DNA of 49,351 nt from Fomitopsis serialis (lineage: Eukaryota > Basidiomycota > Agaricomycetes > Polyporales > Fomitopsidaceae). The notes under the pieces are model-generated. The model searched no databases. It saw nothing but the letters and a program-made list of their open reading frames with translations, and was not told the DNA's origin. The stretch lies in assembly GCF_022376445.1 (NCBI RefSeq), contig NW_025955254.1, positions 1 through 49,351 of the forward strand, written 5' to 3'. Position numbers and translations under genes: made by a program. Shown piece by piece: positions 1-9,851 of the stretch (positions are counted from its first letter, which is position 1; each line of letters starts with the position of its first letter).

Positions 1-20
1 GCGGCCGACGCCGAGCGGCT

Positions 21-86
21 GGTGTGCAATAGTTGCCTCATTTGGACGGCCGCAATGCCCTTGCGGCCGTCCAAATGAGGCACACC
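21..86. repeat. Long inverted repeat (hairpin)
   Basis: The 22 bases at 34-55 are the exact reverse complement of 61-82, separated by a 5-base spacer (56-60). The right arm continues to 86 and pairs again with 21-25 if a 9-base interruption (26-34) in the left arm is looped out. A perfect 22-bp stem with a tiny loop is far beyond chance. It could be the tip of a foldback or MITE-like element, or a recombination scar. The window starts 20 bases upstream, so its outer context is unseen. Confidence 0.9.
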
Positions 87-627
87 ATCAAAACATACGC
101 TCCGCGCCACGCCCTGCGTCGAGGCGTAATCGACTTACGCCGTGCGGTGGGTCGGTTACACCATGCGGTCGTGTCGCTGCGCAAAGGTACATACAGTACA
201 ACAGGCGTGAGTTACTGTGGGCTCAGGGGAAATAACATCGCACTCACTAGCTTTCTGCACCAGAGAGTGTTGTGCATTTGAGCGGACGGCGTCAGTTAAC
301 GTACGTCCACTCTCATGAAGGAGAAACAATAGAGGTCACGTACTGAAAATACCGAATACATGTGGTGTTCAAGTCAACATGCGTGAGGAGTGAGGGAAGA
401 ACGAAGCGAAGGATGTGCGACTGAAGCGAACTGACGTGCGACGTAAGCGCTGCGAGCTCAGGACGTAATCAAGTCCTAACGATCTTGGGCGGCTGGCACC
501 TCACCGGAATAGCCTCCAGGTCGTTTCACTTTTACTCTGTTCTCCACTTCTGGAACACACACGTTGCTGGACTAAACGGTGAGTCCAGATAATCTCTGGA
601 TGTCGAATACTCACCAAGGTTGAAGAC

Positions 628-3600
628 ATGTCCAGAAAACGGCACTTGGAGGCTTTGCTGCGCAGACATGTGCCGCTTGCGACGAACCTTCGATACCATG
701 CAGGGCTGATGGCCACCAGTCACAAGCGCAAATGCGCATGGTATAAAAAGGTAAATAAGCCGTATTATTTGGATGCTGAGCTGAGGATCGTCGATTCAGG
801 GGAAATGAGTGCAGGCAGTAGTTAGGTGAGATTGAAATCCAGTCCTCGTACACTACTAATCTTTAAAGGCCCGACCTACAACCTATTAGGCATGCCTACA
901 ACAGAGGTGAAGGATCGTCATGCGCACCAATTTGCGACCAGGGAATGAAGACGGCACTGAGAGTGACCAGAGTGAGGATGAGGATGACGCTTTCGGCTCA
1001 CAGGCCGAACAAGAAATGATGTTCGTCCCTTTACCTGTCGCCAGCTCCTCAGGCTGCGATCCTCCGGCGGCCGAATCTTCATCGTCAGCGGCTCGCGGTC
1101 GTCAGTCCGCAATACAACTTGATGACGACGAAGACACGCGAGTCGAAGAGGTCGATAATGCTGCCGGACATGTATTGGGAGAGGGCCGGACTATGAGGGA
1201 TGCGTGGAGGAAGCACTTCGCAAAACAGAGCCCTGAAGACGCAGATGACGGCGAACCGACCAGTAAGCCAAATTGGAACTTGTTACGATACAGACGTGAT
1301 GTGCTCACCTATTATTTTAGATGAAAGCTCTCTGTGGGAGCCGTTCGATTCAGAAATGGACTGGGAGATTGCCTCCTGGTGCGTCAAGGAGGGCGTCAGC
1401 CAAGGTGCTGTTGACCGATTTCTGAACATACCTAACGTGAGTGTCGATTCCACACGATTCTCAGCCTTCTGACAATGAACCTAGGTACGAGAGAAACTCG
1501 GCCTATCCTATCACAACATGCGCGCACTCCTGCAAAAGGTCGATTCAATACCTGACAGAGCCGAGTGGATGGAGCAGTGGATAACCTTCAAGGACCGACC
1601 AGGCGAGCAACATCTCGTTCAGTTCCGCGACATCATAGCGGCGATCAGGGCGTTACTCGGAAACCCTGCCCACGCGGACCGCATCGTGTATCGCCCACGC
1701 CGAATCTTCTCAGACGTGAGTCGCAAGAACCGTATCTACACAGAGATGTGGACAGGCAAATGGTGGAACGCTGTACAAGTAAGTGTTTCATTGTTATTGA
1801 TTGTGCCTACAGCGTACTCATTACTGCTCTACTCAGAGCCTGCTACCGGAGGGAGCTGCCCTGGCCCCCGTTATTATCTCGACGGACAAGACGCAACTAA
1901 CCCAATTTTCTGGGAACAAGTCTGCGTACCCCGTCTACATGACCTTGGCAACATTCCGAAGGCTCTGCGTCGCAAGCCTTCAGAGCATGCGTGCATCCTA
2001 ATAGGATACCTCTCCGTCGACAAGGTCGACTCTATCGGCCTCAGCGATCGCAAGCATCGCGCACTCGTTCAGCAACTCTTTCACGCGTCTGTCAAGATGA
2101 TCCTCAAGCCGCTCATCAAGGCTGGGAAAGAGGGCATAGACGTGACAGGAGGGGATGGCAAAATTCGGCGCGTCCACCCAGTTCTTGCGTCCTACGTTGC
2201 TGACTACCCGAGCAGTGCTTGGTGACGTGCACCAAGTACGGCACCTGCAGCATCTGTCAGTGCCCAGAGATCGCTCTCGGAGACAACACAGCGAAGACGC
2301 CGCGCCGACAAATCTGGACGTTGGACGTCCTGCGGAAGGCCAAAACTCGAGGAAAGAAGGGCACGACGGCGTTCTATAACGCCTGCAAGGAATATAACGT
2401 CTCAGGATACGTCGTAGAACCGTTCTGGAAGGACCTACCCTACGCAGACATCCACCACTGCATAACACCGGATATTCTCCACCAACTCTACCAAGGCGTT
2501 TTCAAGCACGTTATAGAGTGGTGCGGTGATCTTATGGACGAATCCGAGCTCGACCAGCGCATACGCTGCTTACCCCTGCGTACGGTACGCGCCGCTTCAA
2601 GAACGGCATATCCTCTCTGTCCCAGGTGTCTGGCAGCGAGCGCAAGGACATCGCGCGCATCCTGCTGGGATGTCTCGTCGGACGCCTACCTCACGCGGTC
2701 ATCACGACCTTCCGCGCTCTTCTCGATTTTATTTACATTGCCCAGTACTCGACGCACGACGACACGACGCTGACCTATTTAGAGGATGCGCTGAAGACTT
2801 ACCATAAGAACAAGGAGATTCTGAAGACCCTCGGCATACGAGAACACCTCAATATACCCAAGTTCCACTCCCTCCACCACTATGTCGAATCTATTCGCAA
2901 CCTGGGCACTACCGACAATTACAATACCGAACTCTTCGAACGCCTGCACATCGACTGTGCGAAGAAGGCCTGGCGAGCGTCCAACCATCGCAACGAGAGG
3001 CCTCAAATGACCAAGTGGCTCGAGCGTCAGGAGAAGGTCGCTATGTACGAGACGCTTCGCCAGAGACTCCACGAGGAGCGCATTGCGACGCACGGATCCC
3101 TGACGTTACCGAAGATCATGCACGCTGTCCTCCAGCTGGCCTAACCTTGCCGAAGCATCCGTCCGTCTCGCAACAGTCCATCGTGTCCATTGCGGATAGC
3201 ATCAAGCGCCTGGATTTGCGAAAGCCCTCAACCAGCATATCTTCTCAACAAATTGGTCGCCCACTGACCGCCAGCGAGGCGGAGAAGGCGGCTCCTATCT
3301 TCCATTCTCTCGCGTTGACGTCTTCCATGGTTCAAGTTCGCTACCGTTCCCCTCACAGACGACAACCCGGACCACGACGCAGTCAAGGCGAAGCCGTCTT
3401 GTGGAACAGAACCCGCACGGTTCGATACGGTCGTGTCTTGCGAGCGACAATGCTGAGGCAACTGGTCTCCAAGGTGAGTAGGTCAACACACTTCATTTCT
3501 ACTGTCTAAACAAACTTTCACCAGGAACTCGCATAGGGCGAGTCAAACGATCTTCAAGCTACCAGAGAAGATCTACCAACACGGTGCTGTCTCAGAGATG

Positions 3601-3926
3601 CCAGCCCCAGAGGAATGGGCACAGCAAGGCCCCTGGCCTACGTTGAATGGTATGCCAAACTCCCTGCCGCTGCCGACCCCGTACACATGATGTACGATGT
3701 CCGAAAGATGCCCCTTAGGGCGGACGGCACGCCGCCTGGAGACGTAGTACCTTTACGAATGATCCGCCAGTCCTGTCAATTAGTTCCCCATTTCCCAAAC
3801 CCCACTCGTACGAACTCACGTCCCAACGTTCCGAATGACTGGACCACTGACAACGTACTGGACAAAGCACATAGGTTTTTGTTGAACAACTGGGCCAGTA
3901 AATACGCTTATCAAACTCTATGGTAG
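628..3926 (+). pseudogene. Plavaka-family transposase, decayed
   Basis: This is the transposase of a Plavaka DNA transposon (KDZ/Plavaka group of fungal cut-and-paste elements), read in pieces from several frames. The N-terminus keeps a split C2HC-type zinc finger (about 670-740). An acidic segment follows (920-1300), then the core: WTGKWWNA, an Asp-containing STDKTQL block, GNIPKALRRKPSEHA, TPDILHQLYQG (about 2470-2500), NYNTELFERLHID (about 2920-2955) and a C-terminal VPNDWTTDNVLDKAHRF block ending at 3926. Two plausible introns remain (1437-1484 and 1779-1836). Frame breaks near 690, 1940, 2210 and 2575 and a stop at 3142-3144 interrupt it, so it is inactive as it stands. I could not define terminal inverted repeats or a target duplication. 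The family call is from motif order and spacing known for Plavaka. Confidence 0.88.
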
Positions 3927-4600
3927 CAACCCTACGTATGACCACATTGACCTTGGCACTGTAATATTAAACCCTACCTGCGCAGTACCCACCACAACAG
4001 TTGCCCTTCGTCTGAAGAATATCCTGATCCAGTTCCAGTACGTTGTTGACTTGTCAATCTACATTACTCACTCACTTGCGCATGCAGTAGGCCGCCTTCG
4101 ACATTCCCGCACCGGTCAACGTTCAAGCTGCTCCGTGCCTCCCGCACGAAGACAATACCTGAGAGGACACACTGTCCACCATACGAGGCCCGGGCAGACG
4201 ACGTGGACAAGGCCCGTCGCCCAGTATCCGAGGGCGTCGTGAACCCAGTACGTCTATGCGCCACGTCCTTGCACATGGTTGCGATCTTTCACACCTCCTA
4301 CAGCCAGCGTGCTCGAGCCTCGTATCGTCATCCACGCTGTAGAACCAGGGGTGGTTCCGTAATAGCGGACTCTGCTCGCCCTCGCCCGCCAGCGGTCCGA
4401 GCGGGAAATGATGCACACGGACAGCTGACATCCGAAGTACAGCAGGTTCGCCCAATTGCGCATGCCGATCGACCGGAGAGACGGCCACGATGTCCACGAC
4501 TTGCAGGCTCTGCCTTGCAAGCACATATGCGCAGAGACGGAGAACACGCAGGACACTGGTGCGCATCGTACCATCTGCCTGTCAGCTTCATTGACTGACC
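3927..4600. other. Unassigned stretch between Plavaka and RPB1 relics
   Basis: No reading frame here is convincing. It could hold the 3' end of the Plavaka element and the most decayed 5' part of the RPB1 copy. A few residues in 4100-4600 resemble RPB1 segments, but order and identity are too weak to call. Confidence 0.4.
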
Positions 4601-6486
4601 TAGCCTGGCTTTACAGTGTTCTGGTACCTACGTGAACGGCCGGTGCTCGACACTGCTCCTCGGGATGCTAACGAGGTCCTTCGTGGCGAGCACATACCCT
4701 GCGCATCGGCATGACCGACGAAGACACCATATATCGTCTTCCGGCAAGCAAGCCTCGGGCCATGCGTTGTGGCGACCTCGAAGTGTGCGTATGTGTCCTG
4801 ATATCAGTTCCACCGTCGTCACTCACCGGGTTCAATCTGGCAGGTGCGACAGTACCACGGGGCAGTTGGCATTCATCGTGCGTGGCGCGTCGAGCTTGCT
4901 GGTCAAGCCCATGCTCGCGTCGGTAAGCACCTTGTGCTTCAAGCAGGCAGGACCTCAACCTATCTCATCTGCGCGCAGGCCCGGGTCCCAATATGCACAC
5001 CGCACAACCGCACTATGTGTGGCTGCTATGCACCCTCCGAGCGCAGCATCCTATCGCCGTCGCCGGATGATCGAGTACAGTACACAACGTATCGTCTTCT
5101 GGCGAACTGGCGCACCCGTTCACGCTGTGTCAACGCGCACGCTGCTGAGCCCTCTCGGTGCGCTACTCCGCCGTGCACAGCTGGTCCACGTCGTGCCCAC
5201 CGTCATCTTCAAGTTTGACCTCGGCCGGATGATCGATGTCCGGCAAACTGACCGTGGAGCACCCCTGTCCGCGCTGTGTTGATGCGCACACTAGTGCTTC
5301 TTTGTGGGTCCCTCCCGGAAGGCTACCGCACCATGTCACGCCTGCCATCATCGCCCACCATCCGTCCATACAATCTAATATGCAACATATTGACGCCCAG
5401 TGAAGACGGACAAGTACGCTGTTTTGAACGAACTGCATGTGATGTCCTGTGGTCGCTGTTCAACGAAGACGCGACGTACGGAGTTCCGACTTGTGGGTAT
5501 GCGAGGCGCGACGAAGCACGTCGGTCGTGGCAAAGACATGACAGATGGCGTTTTGGCGAGTGTCGTGTCTACGATGGGGTACCCGTTGATAACGCGGCAG
5601 ACGGTCTAGGTCCTCTGGATGCACGCGCGCACAGCTGCCACAATCAACACCGGGTGGACAGGCCATTGGCTTGGACAACAGTTCTCTGGAGCTGCAAGCG
5701 AAGCCTCCGAGTCGTCCAGGATCACCGTCTGTTACGCAAGTTCGTATTCCGCGCAGGATTCCAGTGTCCCTCACCACCTTCGTGTCAACTTTCAGCGTAG
5801 TGTACAGAACACGGTGCAGATCTTCCATATCGACCGACGCAAACTAAGCGACCTCGACCCAGCTTACGTTATCGACTCCGTGTGCGAGCTGGCGGAGCGG
5901 CTGGTTGTCATTCGTGGCGACAGTCGTATAGTATCGCAGGAGACCCAGAACAATGCAACACTCCTGTTCCGCACCGGGTCCCACTGGCTCCTTTGTGCTA
6001 CGTTCGCTGCATGGGGAGGCCCGGGCGAAGTTCAATCAAACCGTGGCGCAGCCAGGTGAGATGTGTGGTACGCAGTCTATCGGCGAACCAGCGACGCAGA
6101 TGACACTGAACACGTTCCATCACGCAGGTGTATCCAGTGAGAATGTCACGCTCTGCGTGCCGCGGTTGAAGGAAATCATCAATGTTGCGACGAACATCAA
6201 GACGCCCTCACTGTCCGTGTTCCTCGCACCGCACATCGCACGTCTCTGTGCACTGTCACGGCAGTGGTAGAGATTTGGTATGATCCCGAGTGCGTGGACC
6301 AACTTCGCCTACATACTCGCCGACGTCAGCAGCGCTGAATCTCACATTGCCAGGATACTCGCCCACGAGTCCTCGGTACTCACCTACTTCCCCATCATTA
6401 TCCCCGACATCACCTCGTTACAGCCCGCAGTCCCCGTCATTCAGCCCAACGTCACCACAGTACTCAGCCAAGAGTCCATCCTAGTC
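4600..6486 (+). pseudogene. RPB1: RNA polymerase II largest subunit (RPB1) pseudogene
   Basis: RPB1 forms the catalytic half of Pol II. In order, and in shifting frames, the window shows GLDNSSLELQAK (about 5665-5705), HRLLRKFVF, QIFHIDRRKLSDLDPAYVID (about 5818-5877), a NNATLLFR block, [33 protein letters not shown] (about 6075-6132), [19 protein letters not shown] (about 6158-6214) and [11 protein letters not shown] (about 6258-6291). It then jumps directly to C-terminal-domain heptads (6290-6484: [21 protein letters not shown] and more). These match basidiomycete RPB1 order. The clear part is 5640-6486. Similarity at 4600-5640 (an IGxxDxDTI-like stretch near 4700, LSPSPDDRV near 5055, a VKT at 5400) is weak but colinear. 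Roughly 300-350 residues between the WYDP block and the CTD are missing, and there are many frame breaks and stops. It cannot encode a working subunit, so a functional RPB1 must lie elsewhere. Confidence 0.85.
6290..6484 (+). repeat. Pol II CTD heptad repeats (relic)
   Basis: One open frame encodes about seven degenerate YSPTSPS heptads, including [21 protein letters not shown] and YSAKSPS, preceded by [18 protein letters not shown], as in basidiomycete RPB1 just where the CTD starts. It ends at a stop (6482-6484) after only these heptads, whereas a normal fungal CTD has 25 or more. This is the best preserved part of the RPB1 pseudogene. Confidence 0.9.
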
Positions 6487-6499
6487 GTTCAACCTGGCT

Positions 6500-7490
6500 T
6501 CTGACGTCTGCAACTCTCCGACGTGTAGGTTTAAATGACTTGTACCCTTGGATTCTGTGACTGACATGATGTACGCTCCTGCCCAGATGTCTCCCTTCGT
6601 TGCCGAAGTATTCACCGGCCTCACCAGCATCAACCGCATCTCCCAAGTACTGTGAGTAGCCGTGCACCATATTGTGACTTGTGGTGCTGTTGTTGACGCT
6701 CCCTTTAGCACCGACATCACTGACCTACTCTCCAGCGCGTACCCCTTAAATGTAGACATATCTTGATGCCTTACCAACCTGCCAGTGCGTGATCTCAATC
6801 CTCATAGACCCGCTTATTACAGTGAGTCTAATACGGGTGCATGGCATTGGGGTCACTGATAGCTTGTTACAGCTCCTGCATGATCCACCATTTACAGTCC
6901 AAAATGGCCGCAACCTTTCCTACACCATGACCGCATTCGAGAATGTCTCGTACACAAGCGACTCCCCCAGTGCCGTCGCAGAACGCTGCGAGAGCGTTGG
7001 CGGATTTGGCAGCAGGCAGAATGAACACTCAGTTGTTCAATGCGGCGACCAGGCGCAGGCTGTTCGTCAGGCTCCGTGAATCGTGCAAGTTGTGTCTGTG
7101 CACACCGTACCGGACTCATAAAATGCATCCAGATGGCCTTGCCAGTTCCAATTTGTGTTCTGGACACAGACCACCAACGTCCATAGAGAGCACACTGAGA
7201 CTACTAGATAGAAGTACTACATTTACTATGATAGATACTTTGAAAGTAGTACGCCTGAAAATGCATACTTAAGAACTCATGATTGAGTCAATGTAAGACC
7301 TCCGAGAATAAAGAAAATCCCCTAGCCAAAATTTGCTTGCAGGTAACACAATATCTTCTTGAAGGGATGCTTAGTCAAGGAAACTGCATCTTATGCAAGC
7401 ACGGCTATTTTGACAAAGCCTTACAGGTCCTGAAACACTTAACCAAGTTGTCCAAGCATTTATGTGTTGCCATGTGGCTTGACAAGCAAA
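6500..7490. other. Non-coding, AT-richer spacer
   Basis: I see no supported gene. Base composition drops towards AT around 7190-7500, unlike the neighbouring decayed genes, and short open frames here have no recognisable features. Confidence 0.5.
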
Positions 7491-7504
7491 CCTGGTTTTT
7501 CCTG

Positions 7505-7600
7505 ATGAACTGGCTGACTGACTGACTGGCTTCGAACGTACTGGCTGACTGGCGAACTTGCTGACTTTCGAACGTACTGACTGGCTGACGAACCTCGCCG
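7505..7600. repeat. Interspersed CTGACTGG / TTCGAACGTACTG repeats
   Basis: Units such as TTCGAACGTACTG occur at 7531 and 7567, among several CTGGCTGACTG copies, giving a mosaic of short direct repeats. Just before it lies the AT-rich spacer and just after it the orphan gene at 7790. Similar TTCGAAC words recur at 8108, 8128 and 8740 and variants at 8116, 8720 and 8760. It could be a subterminal repeat zone of a mobile element; this is an inference. Confidence 0.7.
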
Positions 7601-7789
7601 GTGCGAGGTGAGATTGAGAGGGTAAGGGGGTCTCTGAGATTCGAAGGGAACAAGTCCCAGAGTATATACAGGAAAATACGGTCCGAAGACCAAGAGAGCC
7701 AAGAGAAATACAAGACATGATGAATGAAAGAGATAAGGAAAACAGCCAATCGGAGAATGTCACAACGCTCGACCCGGACCTACTAACAC

Positions 7790-8634
7790 ATGAGAGAATC
7801 CAACTCGGCCTTCCGCAGGTTCCGCATAACGGGCGACCGTCCCCGAACGGCGAAGGTCATAACCGGGGCCGGTGACAGTCCTCGAAGATATGAGACAGCT
7901 GCAGGAGTTCGCCTGACTTACACGAACATGCCGCACCTCGACCCAACTTCCGAAGTGTATGCTGCCCGCTACTACCGCCTCCTAGAGGTCCTCAAGACCG
8001 AGGGACTTGTCGAGCCGCGATACGATGCCAACAGTCCCGGAGAGTGGCTGGCTTGGGCCCACGGAGTCCGTTGGATGATTGTACGTGCCTCCGAACTTAG
8101 ACTATCGTTCGAACCATCGAACCGACCTTCGAACAGCGATTCTTGTTCGAGTCCCGCAGCCGGGCCATCCTGCTAGCGAACGATACGCTTCCTGCTCCTA
8201 GGTCGTTCCCCGAGATCAACGAGTTGATGCGTTACCTCGACGAGGTCTTTCACCGCGATGGCAACCAGGGAGATATCCTAGGTTCGCCTTACCCTACGAT
8301 CGCCTGGTCCGAGACCTTGGTACTGCTCAAACAAGTCAACCAGGCCGAGCGTCGCCCTCTCGCGAACCCGCAGTATCAGCGCGAGTCGTTGATCCTGTCC
8401 GACTTCCGCCAGCTGCCCGACAACCTCGAGTCCATGGGTCGAGTGATTCACAACATCGCAGTCGACCAGCGCCGCACGCACGGCACCCTCGTCGGGTTGC
8501 TCGAAAGCCTGCTCGAGCGCGTCAACACTGACCGTAGCTTCGACGCCGGTCCGTCTGTTCGTAGGGGTAGGGGTGGTGGTCATGGGTGTGGAGGTCGAGG
8601 ACATAGATACGAGAGTTGCCGAGGCCGTCACTAG
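7790..8634 (+). CDS. Two-exon orphan protein with Arg/Gly-rich tail
   Basis: I do not recognise the family. Two open segments join through a clean 56-bp intron (8081-8136, GTACGT..ACAG, phase 0), giving about 260 residues if translation starts at 7790. The N-terminal 45 residues look less protein-like, so the true start may be the Met at 7928. The middle (LDPTSEVYAARYYRLLEVLK, SPGEWLAWAHGVRWMI) looks helical and globular. The last 20 residues are RGRGGGHGCGGRGH-like, resembling an RGG nucleic-acid-binding tail or a gag-like basic tail. The intron itself carries three TCGAAC words, the motif that dots the surrounding 1.2 kb. No promoter could be assigned. Its position among transposon relics suggests it belongs to a mobile element, but there is no catalytic domain to prove this. 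Confidence 0.5.
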
Positions 8635-8936
8635 TTAGTTTGACGTAGCCATGTACTTGCCCCGGAGTCCTACCAATGTAGCAACGCTTCTAAACCGCTC
8701 GCCTCTGCCACTAAGGGTTCCGAACATTGACGCTTGAGCTTCGAACATCGGGCGGTTCCCTCGAACGGACGGGCAGTGCGTCGACCGTTCTGACTTAGTG
8801 TACTGTTGTATCGACCGTAAATGGCGTTTTCGGCGGGTAGGTGAGCTAAGGGCTCATCACCGGGTGCATCCACACAGCTTGAGCATCCTCTCGGGGCTCT
8901 CCAATCCGCCTACGTTCTCAAGTCATTTGCGACACA

Positions 8937-9347
8937 TCTGGCCGCAGTACAAGGAAGCCGAATCAAAGATACTGATACGAAGCCGGCGCGCGGTGCACTC
9001 GCACTCGCAGCCACAGTGGTGAGTGCTCTTGCACTCGCATCTCGTTGTATAATTGACAATTGCTGCAGGTACAGCATGTGTTTACGGCCTGGAAGACTGG
9101 GCAATACAACGGCGATCTCGCCTTCAGTGGCGATAGCTACCGCAGTGTCACTACCTATTGGCACGACAAGTCCGTCGCGAAGATCATCGAGCGTCGCCGA
9201 TTCGACAAGTACATAGATCTTGCAATTCCGTACATCGAGACTACATGGGCACCGCGCATTGCAGACGACGAGGACAACATCACTGTTTGTGATCCGAGTA
9301 GTCCGGTGCAGTCTGGCGGCGAGGACGACACGTTCGGTAGACATTGA
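8937..9347 (+). pseudogene. DUF6532-like fragment, intron-containing
   Basis: Two open segments join across a 50-bp intron (9019-9068, GTGAGT..GCAG, phase 0). The joined protein reads GALALAATVVQHVFTAWKTG, then a DLAFSGDSYRSVTTYW block, then an acidic tail ending at 9345-9347. The pattern of an ALALA helix, a W..TG turn and an FS....Y segment is what I know from DUF6532-type proteins, which are multiplied in mushroom genomes and often sit in repeats. The usual N-terminal half is absent or unrecognisable before 8937, so this is a fragment or a strongly diverged member. The family call is a pattern match from memory. Confidence 0.4.
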
Positions 9348-9499
9348 CATAGTATTACATCGCTTCTGTTTTGTACGACTTAACCCAGCTTTCAACAGCT
9401 GGTGTTACGATAACTGCTATTTCTGGTACTCATCTACTGGTAGCTGACACAATGCAATCTGGTCTTCTGAATGCTATCGTGTCTGTGACTCTGTGGCGA

Positions 9500-9710
9500 T
9501 CTATGCACTGACGATTCCTGAGAGGCTGACGATTCCTGAGAAGCTGACGAGCCCTGAACTGCCCTGAGCCATCTGAAGATGGCTCTCTGAGAGATGTGTT
9601 CGAAAAAAAAATGAAGTCTTGACACCTGGACTTCTGAGCCTTTCTGACGTCTTCTGAGCCTTTCTGAAGGTCTCTGAAGTCCCTGACGAGGCCGTCAGAG
9701 ACTTTTCACA
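9500..9710. repeat. Short direct repeats with a small hairpin
   Basis: CTGACGATTCCTGAGA is repeated in tandem near 9507-9540 with a third weaker copy. TCTGAGCCTTTCTGA is repeated near 9632-9668. Between them a perfect 8-bp stem with a 4-base loop spans 9566-9585. CTGAC words also dominate the repeat zone at 7505-7600, so the two zones may be ends of one element. Confidence 0.7.
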
Positions 9711-9851
9711 AGTTCCTGATGTGTACTTTCGCCTGCCCAGGACTACGGTGAGCGGTGTTATATGTATACGTGAAATGCGATGCCTGATTGACCTACCATG
9801 AGAACTAAGTCCGTAAGCAGCTCTGCTACAGAATAATTCCATTCCGGCAGT

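Noticed and set aside
4100..4300. PAPV- and SLHM-like RPB1 resemblances
   Set aside because: They would be in the wrong order relative to each other for RPB1, so at least one is chance; I start the RPB1 relic later.
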